Part shown: piece after piece, positions 54,921-63,960 of the stretch | Numbering within the stretch: position 1 is the stretch's first letter | Layout: every line of letters starts with the position of its first letter | Assembly (NCBI GenBank): GCA_035573895.1 | Contig: DATLZR010000009.1 | Span: forward strand, 1 to 64,000 | DNA length: 64,000 bases | Direction: 5' to 3' | DNA from: Blastocatellia bacterium | GTDB taxonomy: Bacteria; Acidobacteriota; Blastocatellia; HR10 | Position numbers and translations under genes: made by a program | The notes under the pieces: model-generated | The model's database searches: none | The model's input: the letters and a program-made list of their open reading frames with translations, nothing else | What the model was told of the DNA's origin: nothing

Positions 54921-56075
54921 CTAGCCACGTCGAGCCACTCCAGCAAACAGCGGCACGACCTGTCGGATCACCTGCAGGGTGGTCTCAATGTCTTCGACGG
55001 TCGTGTAGCGGGAAAAACTGAACCGCAGGCTGGAATCAATGACCTCCGGCGGAAGATGGGACGCTTCCAGAACGTGGCTCCGCCGCCCTTTGCGGCTGGA
55101 GCAGGCGGCTCCTGTTGAGACGTAAATCCCTTCGGCCTCCAATGCATGAAGCATCACTTCGGCGGGAATCCCGGGGAATGAGACGTTCACCGTCGTCGGC
55201 ACGGAGTGCACGGGTGAATTCACCCGGACACCGGGAATCTCGGACAGACCTGCCAAAAACCGATCGCGTAACCTGGTAAAATGAGCTTGGAGAGCATCGA
55301 AGTCCTCGGAGATCAGTTCAACAGCGCGGGCAAGACCAACGATTCCAGGAACGTTTTCGGTTCCCGAGCGCAATCCCCGCTCCTGCCCCCCGCCGTTGAG
55401 TAACGGTCGAAGCGACGTATCTCCCTGCACGAGCAGCGCGCCGATTCCCTTTGGCGCATGAATCTTGTGGCCGCTGATCGTGTAAAGATCAATATGGTCG
55501 AGGCGGATCTTGAGCTTGCCGACGGCCTGCACGCCGTCAGAATGAAAGACGATCTCCGGTCGTTGCCGCTTGAGTCGAGCGGCGATCTCCTCTACAGGGA
55601 AGATCGTGCCCAGCTCGTTGTTGACATGCATGATGGAAACGAGGATGGTCTCATCGCTCAAAGCGGCCAAAACATCGTCGGCTTCGACCCGACCTTCGCC
55701 GTTGACCGGCAGATAGGTGACGTGAAATCCATCGCTCTCCAGCTCGCGGCAACTTTCGAGCACAGCCGGATGCTCCACCTGAGTGGTGATAATATGCGTC
55801 CCGCGACGCCGAAGCGCTCGCGCCGTTCCTTTGATAGCAATGTTGTCGCCCTCGGTTCCTCCCGAGGTGAAGATGACTGCGGCCTCCGGCACTCCGAAAA
55901 ATCGAGCGAGCGTGTTCCGACTCGCCCGGACGGCGCGTTCGGCTTCGATTCCCTTCCGATGCAATGACGATGGATTTCCGTATCGCTCGCAAAAATAAGG
56001 ACGCATCGCCTCGAAGACTTCCGGAGCCACCGGCGTGGTGGCGTTGTTATCCAGATAGATCTCGCGTGTCATCAT
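54921..56075 (-). CDS. cysteine desulfurase (NifS/IscS class)
   Basis: PLP enzyme releasing sulfur from cysteine as a persulfide. Opening YLDNNATTPVAPEV, cofactor lysine in SGHKIHAPKGIGAL, the His of EHPAVLESC, and catalytic Cys in STGAACSSRKGRRSHVL mark group I (NifS/IscS). The 384 residues are normal. It is followed by thiI on the same strand with a 50-base gap, so it probably supplies sulfur for tRNA thiolation, as NifZ-ThiI pairs do. No isc or suf scaffold genes are nearby. Start ATG 56075 sits six bases after TAAACT and no Shine-Dalgarno site is present, so the message would begin at or next to the start codon. Confidence 0.94.
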   Translation of the reverse strand: MMTREIYLDNNATTPVAPEVFEAMRPYFCERYGNPSSLHRKGIEAERAVRASRNTLARFFGVPEAAVIFTSGGTEGDNIAIKGTARALRRRGTHIITTQVEHPAVLESCRELESDGFHVTYLPVNGEGRVEADDVLAALSDETILVSIMHVNNELGTIFPVEEIAARLKRQRPEIVFHSDGVQAVGKLKIRLDHIDLYTISGHKIHAPKGIGALLVQGDTSLRPLLNGGGQERGLRSGTENVPGIVGLARAVELISEDFDALQAHFTRLRDRFLAGLSEIPGVRVNSPVHSVPTTVNVSFPGIPAEVMLHALEAEGIYVSTGAACSSRKGRRSHVLEASHLPPEVIDSSLRFSFSRYTTVEDIETTLQVIRQVVPLFAGVARRG

Positions 56076-56081
56076 GCCGAT

Positions 56082-56087
56082 AGTTTA
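56082..56087 (-). promoter_or_regulatory. cysteine desulfurase -10 hexamer
   Basis: TAAACT on the minus strand, six bases before ATG 56075; the predicted transcription start falls on the start codon. No clear -35. The remaining 409-base gap to hslO holds only the hslO promoter. Confidence 0.4.
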
Positions 56088-56435
56088 CATAATCCCCACG
56101 AGGGAGAAAAGAACCGACTGCGTCGTCACAGAATGAAAAGCGAAAAAAAGTCTCGCCCCGTGCACAAAATACGCTCCGAGTAACGAAATCTGTCCCCTGA
56201 GGGAAGCACCGGTCAGCCATCCCGTGAGAGGCCATTTGATGGGGAAGGCATAAAGGAAGCGATCACCGAAAATGAGTGGAGCCACTCAGGGATGATCAAC
56301 ACAACGACGACCGACGAAAACTTATGGGCGTTTGCTTCTCGTGTGCCTGTTTATTGAAGACATCCCAGCCACGGTGGAAGCCCGCTCGCCGGGTAGCTTC
56401 AGAGTTTTGGAGCGTCTCTGGACGCAGATGCCGCT

Positions 56436-56463
56436 TTGCCAAAGTGTCCGTTAGTCGTAAAAT
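56436..56463 (+). promoter_or_regulatory. hslO promoter
   Basis: TTGCCA (56436-56441), 16 bases, TAAAAT (56458-56463). Expected leader is about 15 nt before ATG 56485, without a Shine-Dalgarno sequence. Confidence 0.5.
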
Positions 56464-56484
56464 AAACCCTTTCGTTGACGCGCG

Positions 56485-57408
56485 ATGAATGGTGATCGCC
56501 TTGTTCGGGGTTTTGCTTGCGAGCACACGGTGCGCTGTGCCGCGGCTGTGACGACGGAGCTGGTAGATGAAGCTTGCCGCCGCCATCGAACGTCCCCCAC
56601 CGCAGCGGCGGCGCTCGGTCGCAGCCTGACGGCCGGTCTGCTCCTGGGAACGATGCTCAAAGAGGTCGAAAAGCTGACGCTCATCTTCCACTGTCAGGGC
56701 CCTATTGAGCGGATCACGGTTGAAGCCGATGCGAGGGGGAACGTGCGGGGATATGTGAGAAATCCGTCAGCGGATCTGCCATTAACAGATCGAAGCAAAT
56801 TCAACGTCAAGGGCATCGTGGGTGGAGGGATGCTCTACGTTATGCGGGAGGGAGAATACTACCGCACAGGACTTTATCGCGACCCCTATGTCGGATCGGT
56901 TCCTATCATCTCCGGTGAAATTGCTGAAGACATCGCTTACTATCTCACGCAATCCGAACAGATTCCCTCGGCGGTATCGCTCGGTGTTTTCGTTGTTCCC
57001 GACGGAGATCGCGCTTTTCGCGTAGCGGCGGCGGGGGGCTTCATCGTTCAGACCTTCCCCGGGACATCCCCGCACGTGATCGCCGATCTCGAACGCTCCA
57101 TCGCCGAAACCCCCTATATCACCCAATTGATTCGTCAAGGGAAAGGCCCCGAAGAAATCCTGCAAACGGCCCTGGGCAAGTACGATTTCGAGGTCTTGGA
57201 GATCAGACCCCTGAGATTTCGCTGCACGTGTTCAGAAGAGCGAGCGCGACGTATCCTGGCGGCACTCGATCCGCGCTATCTTCAGGAAATGCTTGAGGAA
57301 GATGGGGGAGCCGAGATGGTCTGTCAGTTTTGTAGCTCGACGTATCGCTTCACCGCTGAGGACCTCGCCCGGCTGCGGGCTGAGGCGGCGACAGATGAAC
57401 CCTCTTGA
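56485..57408 (+). CDS. hslO: redox-regulated chaperone Hsp33
   Basis: Oxidation-activated holdase that protects proteins during disulfide stress. The redox switch is intact: Cys247 and Cys249 (CTCSEER) and Cys280 and Cys283 (CQFC) bind zinc in the reduced state. The substrate-binding core includes GRSLTAGLLLGTMLK, LTLIFHCQGPIERI, GYVRNP and YYLTQSEQIPSAVSLGV. Length 307 is standard for bacterial Hsp33. Single gene, with its own promoter, divergent from the cysteine desulfurase. Extra cysteines at residues 12, 18, 31 and 70 are outside the switch. Confidence 0.97.
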   Translation: MNGDRLVRGFACEHTVRCAAAVTTELVDEACRRHRTSPTAAAALGRSLTAGLLLGTMLKEVEKLTLIFHCQGPIERITVEADARGNVRGYVRNPSADLPLTDRSKFNVKGIVGGGMLYVMREGEYYRTGLYRDPYVGSVPIISGEIAEDIAYYLTQSEQIPSAVSLGVFVVPDGDRAFRVAAAGGFIVQTFPGTSPHVIADLERSIAETPYITQLIRQGKGPEEILQTALGKYDFEVLEIRPLRFRCTCSEERARRILAALDPRYLQEMLEEDGGAEMVCQFCSSTYRFTAEDLARLRAEAATDEPS

Positions 57409-57486
57409 TTGTGCTGTGGTGAACTCCTGTCTGTAGACCCAGAGATCGTTTCCCTCGAAGTGATTGCCTCGGGAGCACCATACCGT

Positions 57487-58773
57487 CTAGCGAAGGTGAG
57501 CGACGTCGCTCCGAACGGTAATGACATAAAACACCGTCGAGGCAATGAGAACCGCTCCGAGGGCGAGTCCCGCCCGTGCTCCCAGCAACTCGGCCAGCGT
57601 TCCAGCAACGAGGTTACCAATTGGCATCAGGCCGAGGAACGCCAGTGAGTACATGCTCATGACCCGCCCTCGAACGTGAGCGGGAACGAGCTTCTGAATC
57701 AGTGTGTTGATGACGGCCACACAACTGACGAGCGACCAGCCGGCCATCAAAAGGAACCCCAGCGACAGGTAATAACTCCGAGAAAGGGCGAAGCCGAAGA
57801 CCGACAGAGCAAACATGAGGCCACCGGCGATGGCCATCTTTCCTTTGAAAGAAAAATCACCGAGCCGCGCCAGAACAAGGGCTCCCATCACGGCACCGAC
57901 GCCACTGGACGACATGAGGTAGCCCAGTTCGGCAGCTCCGCGATGGAGAACGTCGCGGGCGAAAATTGGCAGAAGCGTCATGTAAGGCATCCCCCACAGG
58001 CTCACCGCTGCCACAATGGTGAGAAGATAAAGAATGATGCGGTTCTCCCATACGTATTGCATGCCCTCGACGACACTCTTCGCCACCGATCTCGGCGGGC
58101 TCTGGGGTGGCACATAATGGGGGAAACGAATCCGCAGCAGGGCGACAATTACAGCCAGAAAACTGACGGCGTTCAAATAAAAACACCCGGCGATGCCGAT
58201 CCTTCCCAGAGCCACCCCGGCGGTTGCCGGCCCGATCACCCGTGAGAGATTGAACTGAACGGAGTTCAGAGCGATGGCATTCATCAAATCATCGCGGCCC
58301 ACCAGATCCTGCACCATCGCCTGGTAGGCCGGCATACTGAGCGCATTGGCGATCCCCGACAACAGCGACAACACGAGAACATGCCAGACGGTGATGGCGC
58401 CCGTGCTCACCAGTACCCCCAGAATGAGAGCGAGCACCATCAAAACCGTTTGCGTGGCCACGAGCAGGCGTCGCCGATCGAACCGATCCGCGTACACGCC
58501 CCCGACAAGCGAGAAGACGAGGACCGGAAACATCCCTGTGAAACCGACCACGCCAAGGAGGAAGGCCGAGTTGGTGAGCTGAAGCACCAACCATCCTTGA
58601 GCGACCGTCTGCATCCAGGAACCGATATTGGAGAGTAGCGATCCGACCCAGAACACCCGATAGTTGGGATTGTACAGAGCCCGAAAGACCTTCGGACGCT
58701 CTTGCTCCAGGGGAGCGGCTGACGACGCGAGATTTGAAATCTGTGATTTCACCTTCATAGCCACACGTTTCAT
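57487..58773 (-). CDS. MFS exporter (EntS/MFS_3-like)
   Basis: Twelve-helix major facilitator transporter of 428 residues, most like the EntS/MFS_3 group of drug or siderophore exporters. Signatures: FWVGSLLSNIGSWMQTVAQGWLVLQLTNSAFLLGVVGF in helices 1-2, the loop 2-3 motif GGVYADRFDRRRLL, and in the second half GYLMSSSGVGAVMGALVLARLGD. Helices 10-12 contain PAHVRGRVMSMYSLAFLGLMPIGNLVAG. The N-terminal 25 residues are charged and variable, so the exact start (58773 or ATG 58758) is open. It stands alone between convergent hslO and the ldcA operon. Substrate unknown. Confidence 0.9.
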   Translation of the reverse strand: MKRVAMKVKSQISNLASSAAPLEQERPKVFRALYNPNYRVFWVGSLLSNIGSWMQTVAQGWLVLQLTNSAFLLGVVGFTGMFPVLVFSLVGGVYADRFDRRRLLVATQTVLMVLALILGVLVSTGAITVWHVLVLSLLSGIANALSMPAYQAMVQDLVGRDDLMNAIALNSVQFNLSRVIGPATAGVALGRIGIAGCFYLNAVSFLAVIVALLRIRFPHYVPPQSPPRSVAKSVVEGMQYVWENRIILYLLTIVAAVSLWGMPYMTLLPIFARDVLHRGAAELGYLMSSSGVGAVMGALVLARLGDFSFKGKMAIAGGLMFALSVFGFALSRSYYLSLGFLLMAGWSLVSCVAVINTLIQKLVPAHVRGRVMSMYSLAFLGLMPIGNLVAGTLAELLGARAGLALGAVLIASTVFYVITVRSDVAHLR

Positions 58774-59007
58774 CTCAACCGAGGGCCGCTCAGGACCGTC
58801 ACCTTCGATGATCGGCGACCGTCGTTCTTCTCAGGGTTCAACTGCACCGATCTCGCTCTGTCCTGTCGCGCCTCCGTTGAACCAATGTTACTCATTTCAA
58901 CTCCTTCTCTCCGTTCACGCCATCACTGAGATTACTGGTTCGCCAAGACGCGAGTCAATGAGCCGTCCTTACCGAACAATCGCCGGGGAGCGTTGTACTG
59001 CGAGGCG

Positions 59008-59940
59008 TTATTCGACGGCTGACTCCTCAATGATAAGGCGTGGGCGGCCGGACGTACAATCCAGTGTGGCCTCAACGCCCAGGGGCAGGACGAGATTACC
59101 CCAGTCACTGTGTCCTGACCGCAGTCCGAAGAGAATAGGAACCCCCAGATCTCCGACGCACTCGCGGATGACATCCTCGATGGTGTACCCCTGAGCCTCA
59201 TGCTGGATGCATTCGGTCATCTCTCCGAAAATGAGTCCCTGCACCCGAAGGAGTTTGTTCGCCTGTCGCAGATGAGTGAGCATTCGATCAACCTGATAGG
59301 GCCGGGCCTGATAATCCTCGAGGAAGAGGATCGCATCGGTTGTATCACACTCGTAGTTGGTTCCCAGGGCACTCGTGAAGAGGGTCAGACACCCGCCGAC
59401 GAGTCGTCCTCTGGCTTGCCCCGGAGAGAGAATCTTCGTCCCACTCGTGTCAATTTCTCCGATCGGTTCGGCCCGCCCGAGGACGCGCCAGAAAAGCTCC
59501 TCGTCATAGTGTCCCGGCCCGGCAGCAAACTCGCGCGTGACCATCGGTCCGTGAAAGACGACCCAGCCGAATCGGGTTTGGAGCCACAGAAGCAGTGCGG
59601 TGATGTCGCTATAGCCCATGACGATTTTGGGATGTCGGCGGATAACTTCCTCATCGAGCCTGTCGAAGACCCGCGCCGATCCATAGCCGCCACGAGCGGC
59701 GAAGATCGCCGTCACATTGGGATCGGCGATCATGTCCATCAGTTCATCAGCGCGCCGTTCATCCGATCCGGCAAGGTAGAAGTGCTTCTCAAAAATCGAG
59801 GGGAGATACTTTACCCGAAGACCCAGTCGCTCCAGTTCGCGGATCCCTGCTTCCAGCCAATCGGGGCGAATGTTACTGGCCGGAGCCACGATGCCTACGG
59901 TACTGCCGGGCTTCAGGCGAGGGGGCTTGATCAGTGCCAT
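59008..59940 (-). CDS. ldcA: LD-carboxypeptidase (peptidase S66)
   Basis: Serine carboxypeptidase removing the terminal D-Ala from murein tetrapeptides during peptidoglycan recycling. The S66 catalytic residues can be placed: the Ser in MGYSDITALL, the Glu in LFLEDYQARPYQVDRML and the His in GLRSGHSDWGN. The nucleophile-domain loop AARGGYGSARVFDRLD precedes them. The 310 residues are typical of cytoplasmic LdcA, and no signal peptide is seen. It overlaps the end of folC by 10 bases and is the third gene of the accD-folC-ldcA operon. The gap of 234 bases to the MFS gene shows no feature. Confidence 0.93.
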   Translation of the reverse strand: MALIKPPRLKPGSTVGIVAPASNIRPDWLEAGIRELERLGLRVKYLPSIFEKHFYLAGSDERRADELMDMIADPNVTAIFAARGGYGSARVFDRLDEEVIRRHPKIVMGYSDITALLLWLQTRFGWVVFHGPMVTREFAAGPGHYDEELFWRVLGRAEPIGEIDTSGTKILSPGQARGRLVGGCLTLFTSALGTNYECDTTDAILFLEDYQARPYQVDRMLTHLRQANKLLRVQGLIFGEMTECIQHEAQGYTIEDVIRECVGDLGVPILFGLRSGHSDWGNLVLPLGVEATLDCTSGRPRLIIEESAVE

Positions 59941-61277
59941 GAGCGATCCCGTTCAGGAGCACCCGATCTCGAGAGATCCTCTCCGAGCAACAATCGTTTA
60001 ACCTCGCCGACGAGGTAAAGTGAGCCGGTAACGCAAATCATCCCGCCCCGAGGAGTGATGGCTCGGGCTCTCTTCAGAGCGTGGGTCGGAGTCTCGGCTT
60101 CGACGGGTGATCCGTATCGGGATGCCACACGGGCGAGCCACTGGAGATCGGCGGCTCGCTCATCAGCCACGCGCGTGAGGATGATTGCGTCGGCGAGAGG
60201 GAAAAGCTCCGCGGCCATTTCGTCAACTCGCTTATCCCGCATCACCCCGAAAACGAGCGTCAGGGGATGACAGCCGAACTCATCCAGGTAACGCCGCAAG
60301 GCGCGCGCGCCTGCCGTATTATGCGCCCCGTCAAGAAGAATCGGCGCTGTGTCACCTCCAGCGATGAGTTCTAACCGACCGGGCCAGGAGACGGTCTCAA
60401 GTCCTCGGACAACAGCATCGTTGGAGACGGGAAATCCCCGACGCGAGATAATCTGCACAGCCTCCAGGGCGGCGAGGGCATTCTCGATTTGATGGCGTCC
60501 ACGCAATCCCAACCGGATGTCCCACGAGCGTCCGGAGACCGACCGATAGCGAAAGGTGAACCGGCCATCGGATTCCGCGTCGAGGATTTCGACAGGGCCT
60601 ACGGCAAGAACGGGCGTCACATCCACCATCCGGCACCGGCGCATGAGGACTTCAAATGCTTCGGGTTGCTGTCGCGCCATCACGGCCTGGCATCCCGGCT
60701 TGATGACGGCTGCCTTCTCTGCCGCGATGGATGCGAGAGTCGAGCCCAGGTACTCCTCGTGATCAATATCAATAGCCGTGATGACGGAGACAAAGGGCGG
60801 CGCAATATTGGTCGCATCAAGCCTCCCCCCGAGTCCCACCTCGAGAACGGCGAGGTCAATCCCCTGACGGGCAAAGTAGTCGAAACCGATGGCCGTGATG
60901 AACTCGAAATAGCTCGGCAGTGATTCGATGATCCTTTGGGAGACGAGTCTCTCGGCACTCTCACGAATAAGGCTGGCGCCGATGGCGAAATCCTCACGGG
61001 AGATGGGCTGACCGTTGACCCTGATGCGTTCTTCGACCTCCAGCAGATGAGGCGACGTGTAGAGCCCGACGCGCCATCCCCCCGCCCGGAACACGGCCTC
61101 GATCATCGCTGCCACCGATCCTTTGCCGTTGGTCCCGGCGATGATCACGCTCGGGTAGCGCTCATGAGGATTACCCACTTCGGCCATGAGACGGGTGATC
61201 TTCTCCAGGCCGAATTTCATCCCCCGCACCTCGTGGCCCAGCCAGGCGAGATACTCGATGGTTTCGGAGTAATTCAC
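59931..61277 (-). CDS. folC: folylpolyglutamate/dihydrofolate synthase
   Basis: Mur-ligase-fold enzyme adding glutamate to dihydropteroate or folates. The P-loop is GTNGKGS at residues 48-54, followed by YTSPHLLEVEERIRVNG and the EVGLGGRLDATN block. DIDHEEYLGSTLASIAAEKAAVIKPG and LDGAHNTAGARAL complete the family pattern. Length 448 is normal. ATG 61277 overlaps the accD stop by 4 bases. The accD-folC gene order is a widespread bacterial arrangement, here extended by ldcA. Confidence 0.96.
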   Translation of the reverse strand: MNYSETIEYLAWLGHEVRGMKFGLEKITRLMAEVGNPHERYPSVIIAGTNGKGSVAAMIEAVFRAGGWRVGLYTSPHLLEVEERIRVNGQPISREDFAIGASLIRESAERLVSQRIIESLPSYFEFITAIGFDYFARQGIDLAVLEVGLGGRLDATNIAPPFVSVITAIDIDHEEYLGSTLASIAAEKAAVIKPGCQAVMARQQPEAFEVLMRRCRMVDVTPVLAVGPVEILDAESDGRFTFRYRSVSGRSWDIRLGLRGRHQIENALAALEAVQIISRRGFPVSNDAVVRGLETVSWPGRLELIAGGDTAPILLDGAHNTAGARALRRYLDEFGCHPLTLVFGVMRDKRVDEMAAELFPLADAIILTRVADERAADLQWLARVASRYGSPVEAETPTHALKRARAITPRGGMICVTGSLYLVGEVKRLLLGEDLSRSGAPERDRSWH

Positions 61278-62137
61278 TGCCGTTTTGCATCAGGCATCAT
61301 GAAACCGAGGGCCTTGATGATGTAGGATCGAAGCTCCCGACGATCCACAACAGCATCCAGCATCCCATGCTGGAGCAAAAACTCCGACCGCTGGAACCCT
61401 TCCGGAAGCTTTTGCTTGATCGTCTGCTCGATGACGCGGGGCCCGGCAAATCCAATGAGCGCCCCCGGCTCGGCAATATTGAGGTCACCGAGCATGGCAA
61501 AGCTGGCCGTGACCCCACCGGTAGTGGGATCGGTCAGGACGGAAATATAAGGGAGGCGAGCATCATCCAGTCGTGCCAGCGCCGCGGAAATTTTTGCCAT
61601 CTGCATCAGGCTGAGGACGCCTTCCATCATCCGCGCTCCCCCGGAGCAGGACACGATGACCAGGGCCGATCTCTTTTCCATCGCCCGCTCAATCGCGCGA
61701 GTGATTTTCTCCCCCACGACCGAGCCCATGCTCCCTCCGATGAAGTTATATTCCATCGCCGCCACAATCGCCGGATAACCGCCAAGAGTCCCCTCGCCAG
61801 TGATCACGGCTTCAAGCAGTCCGGTGGCTTTTTGCATTGCCTGCAGGCGATCCTTGTAAGATCGCGTATCCACGAAGTTCAATGGATCGGAGGATGTCAA
61901 CCGGCTGTCGAGTTCGACATAATGGCCGTCGTCGAAGAGGAGTTCCAGTCGCCGCCGGGCAGTGATCTTAAAGTGGTAGCGGCATTTAGGACAGACCATG
62001 AGATTCTCTTCCACGTCCTTGCGGTAGAGGACTTCCCGGCAACCATCGCACCGGAGGAAAACGCCCTCGGTTTTCACGGTGCGCTCCTGGGGTGGCTCCA
62101 GGGGCGGCGGCTTCTCTTTTCGTCGGAAAAGCGGCAT
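61274..62137 (-). CDS. accD: acetyl-CoA carboxylase carboxyltransferase beta
   Basis: Beta subunit of the carboxyltransferase that makes malonyl-CoA with AccA. The N-terminal zinc ribbon uses Cys30, Cys33, Cys49 and Cys52 (CDGC...CPKC). The crotonase-like body includes FNFVDTRSYKDRL-type sequence (LNFVDTRSYKDRL), FIGGSMGSVVGEKITRAIE, SCSGGARMMEGVLSLMQMAK, and TDPTTGGVTASFAMLGD followed by GFAGPRVIEQTI. The 287 residues are standard. First gene of the operon, driven by a near-consensus promoter whose -10 ends eight bases before ATG 62137, without a Shine-Dalgarno site. Confidence 0.98.
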   Translation of the reverse strand: MPLFRRKEKPPPLEPPQERTVKTEGVFLRCDGCREVLYRKDVEENLMVCPKCRYHFKITARRRLELLFDDGHYVELDSRLTSSDPLNFVDTRSYKDRLQAMQKATGLLEAVITGEGTLGGYPAIVAAMEYNFIGGSMGSVVGEKITRAIERAMEKRSALVIVSCSGGARMMEGVLSLMQMAKISAALARLDDARLPYISVLTDPTTGGVTASFAMLGDLNIAEPGALIGFAGPRVIEQTIKQKLPEGFQRSEFLLQHGMLDAVVDRRELRSYIIKALGFMMPDAKRQ

Positions 62138-62145
62138 GAACTTTG

Positions 62146-62174
62146 ATTCTAGGCATCCATCGCCCCAATGTCAA
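62146..62174 (-). promoter_or_regulatory. accD-folC-ldcA promoter
   Basis: Minus strand: perfect TTGACA (62174-62169), a 17-base spacer and TAGAAT (62151-62146), eight bases before ATG 62137. The predicted RNA would start within one or two bases of the AUG. Confidence 0.7.
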
Positions 62175-62469
62175 AGCCCGTTTCCCCTGAGGCGCAGTTC
62201 ATTGTTGACCGCACATGCAATCGGTTCTGAAGAGGACCGGCCATCACTATAACAGCACCGAGCTCTGACGCCGCATAAAGGGAGTGCCGGACACCCACGG
62301 AACCCCACAGGGAGCATCCGGATCGCCCCGTGCTGTGTCGAAATTTTGGAAGGCCGAGCTGGCGCTCTCACGAACAGGCGCACTCGAGCCAACCCGTCCC
62401 GAAGATTTATCTTCTTCACCCCTTCGATCAGAGAACCGCTCGCGGGGCGGGACGGGCTCTTCCTCTTCC

Positions 62470-62499
62470 TTGACGGGCCGATGCTCGCTCCTGCACACT
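62470..62499 (+). promoter_or_regulatory. candidate meaB promoter
   Basis: TTGACG (62470-62475), 18 bases, CACACT (62494-62499), seven bases before GTG 62507. The -10 is poor. The 369-base gap between accD and meaB otherwise contains no gene. Confidence 0.3.
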
Positions 62500-62506
62500 A
62501 ACTGAT

Positions 62507-63523
62507 GTGTCGAATCAAGCGCGTGCAGAGATCGAGCGCATGAGTGCCGACATCCTCGCCGGGGATGTCCGTGCCATCGCGCGTGCCATCTCGCTCGTGG
62601 AGAACGATGGAGCAGAGGCCTATGCTCTTCTCCGTCGCCTCTTTCCTCGAAGCGGTCGGGCGACGGTCATCGGTGTGACGGGGTCACCCGGCGTCGGCAA
62701 GAGCACTCTTGTGGATAAGCTCGCCCTGCACTATCGCCGTCAGGGAGACACCATCGGCATCATCGCCGTTGATCCCTCCAGTCCCTTCAGCGGCGGGGCT
62801 ATTCTCGGCGACCGCATCCGCATGAACGCTCTGGGGACGGATGCCGGCGTGTTCATCCGCTCGATGGCGACCCGAGGAACGCTGGGCGGCCTCGCTCGAA
62901 CGACCGGAGATGTTGTTCTCATTCTCGATGCTGCGGGCTATGACAAAGTGATCGTCGAGACGGTGGGCGTCGGGCAAGACGAAGTGGACATCGTCAAGAC
63001 GGCTGATGTCACCGTGGTGGTTCTGGTTCCCGGCCTCGGCGATGATGTGCAAACGATCAAGGCCGGCATTATGGAGATCGGCGATGTGTTCGTCATCAAC
63101 AAGGCCGATCGGGACGGTGTCGAACGTACGGAAGCAGAAGTGGTGGCGCTCCTGTCTTTGGCCGAACGCCCCGACGGCTGGCGGCCCCCAGTTGTGAAAA
63201 CCGTCGCCACCGAGAATCGTGGCATCGTCGAATTGGCCGATGCCATTGGCCACGCTCTCGAGTTCCGCCGAACCACCCCACATGCGGAGGAACGCAAACG
63301 ACAAATCGCCGAGGAGAGGATCAAAAGCCTTCTGAAAGAGAGACTCCTCGCCCTGACATTGTCGGTGGCCCTCTCGCCGGAGGAATTGCGGGAGCTGGCA
63401 TCGGCCATGGCGCGGCGAGAACGGGATCCTTACTCCATTGTCGAGCAGATCACCGAGCGCATGCTGGCGGGCCTCCACGCGCCCAATCGCAAGATCAGCG
63501 AAGGAGAAACAGTCGCAGGATGA
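62507..63523 (+). CDS. meaB: methylmalonyl-CoA mutase-associated GTPase MeaB
   Basis: G3E-type P-loop GTPase that loads and protects the B12 cofactor of methylmalonyl-CoA mutase. Walker A is GSPGVGKS at residues 59-66, the Mg-binding region is AVDPSSPFSGGAILGDRIRM, and switch/base motifs include VIVETVGVGQDEVDI and NKAD. The 338 residues, with a dimerisation arm at the C-terminus (MARRERDPYSIVEQI), are typical. GTG 62507 is the first in-frame start; ATG 62540 is a possible later one. The mutase genes are not in the window, but the epimerase follows with a 4-base overlap, so the pathway assignment is secure. Confidence 0.96.
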   Translation: MSNQARAEIERMSADILAGDVRAIARAISLVENDGAEAYALLRRLFPRSGRATVIGVTGSPGVGKSTLVDKLALHYRRQGDTIGIIAVDPSSPFSGGAILGDRIRMNALGTDAGVFIRSMATRGTLGGLARTTGDVVLILDAAGYDKVIVETVGVGQDEVDIVKTADVTVVVLVPGLGDDVQTIKAGIMEIGDVFVINKADRDGVERTEAEVVALLSLAERPDGWRPPVVKTVATENRGIVELADAIGHALEFRRTTPHAEERKRQIAEERIKSLLKERLLALTLSVALSPEELRELASAMARRERDPYSIVEQITERMLAGLHAPNRKISEGETVAG

Positions 63524-63960
63524 AGATTGATCATATCGGCATCGCTGTTCGCTCGCTCGACGAGGCGCTCGCCTTCTTCAGTGATGCGCTGGGTCTTCAA
63601 TGCACCGGACGGGAGACGGTGGCTGAACAAGGTGTGCGGGTTGCGTTTCTGCCGGTCGGTGAGAGTCGGCTGGAGTTGCTCGAACCGATTCACGAAGATT
63701 CACCTGTCGGGCGATTCCTCAGGAAACGCGGCGAGGGAATCCATCACATCTGCTTGATGGTTGACGATATTGATGTCGCGCTGGCCGATCTGCGGGCGCG
63801 TAACGTTCGCCTGGTGGACGAGACGCCGCGCTGCGGGGCAGAGGGACGAAAAATCGCCTTTCTTCACCCCTCCAGCAGTCATGGCGTGCTCATCGAACTC
63901 GTCGAGAATCCCGACCGATCCAATGGCTGTCGAGAGGTCGGTTCGGACGGATCCGTGTAG
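63520..63960 (+). CDS. mce: methylmalonyl-CoA epimerase
   Basis: Vicinal-oxygen-chelate enzyme interconverting the (R) and (S) epimers of methylmalonyl-CoA. The paired beta-alpha-beta-beta-beta modules give metal ligands His5 (DHIGIAV), Glu52 in LELLEP, His75 or His76 in GIHHICLMV, and Glu126 in GVLIELVE. The 146 residues are slightly longer than usual because of a polar C-terminal tail. It overlaps meaB by ATGA. Together they support propionate or branched-chain catabolism, or the reverse route to propionyl-CoA. The 40 bases after it end in AGGAGG, probably the ribosome-binding site of a further gene beyond the window. Confidence 0.96.
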   Translation: MKIDHIGIAVRSLDEALAFFSDALGLQCTGRETVAEQGVRVAFLPVGESRLELLEPIHEDSPVGRFLRKRGEGIHHICLMVDDIDVALADLRARNVRLVDETPRCGAEGRKIAFLHPSSSHGVLIELVENPDRSNGCREVGSDGSV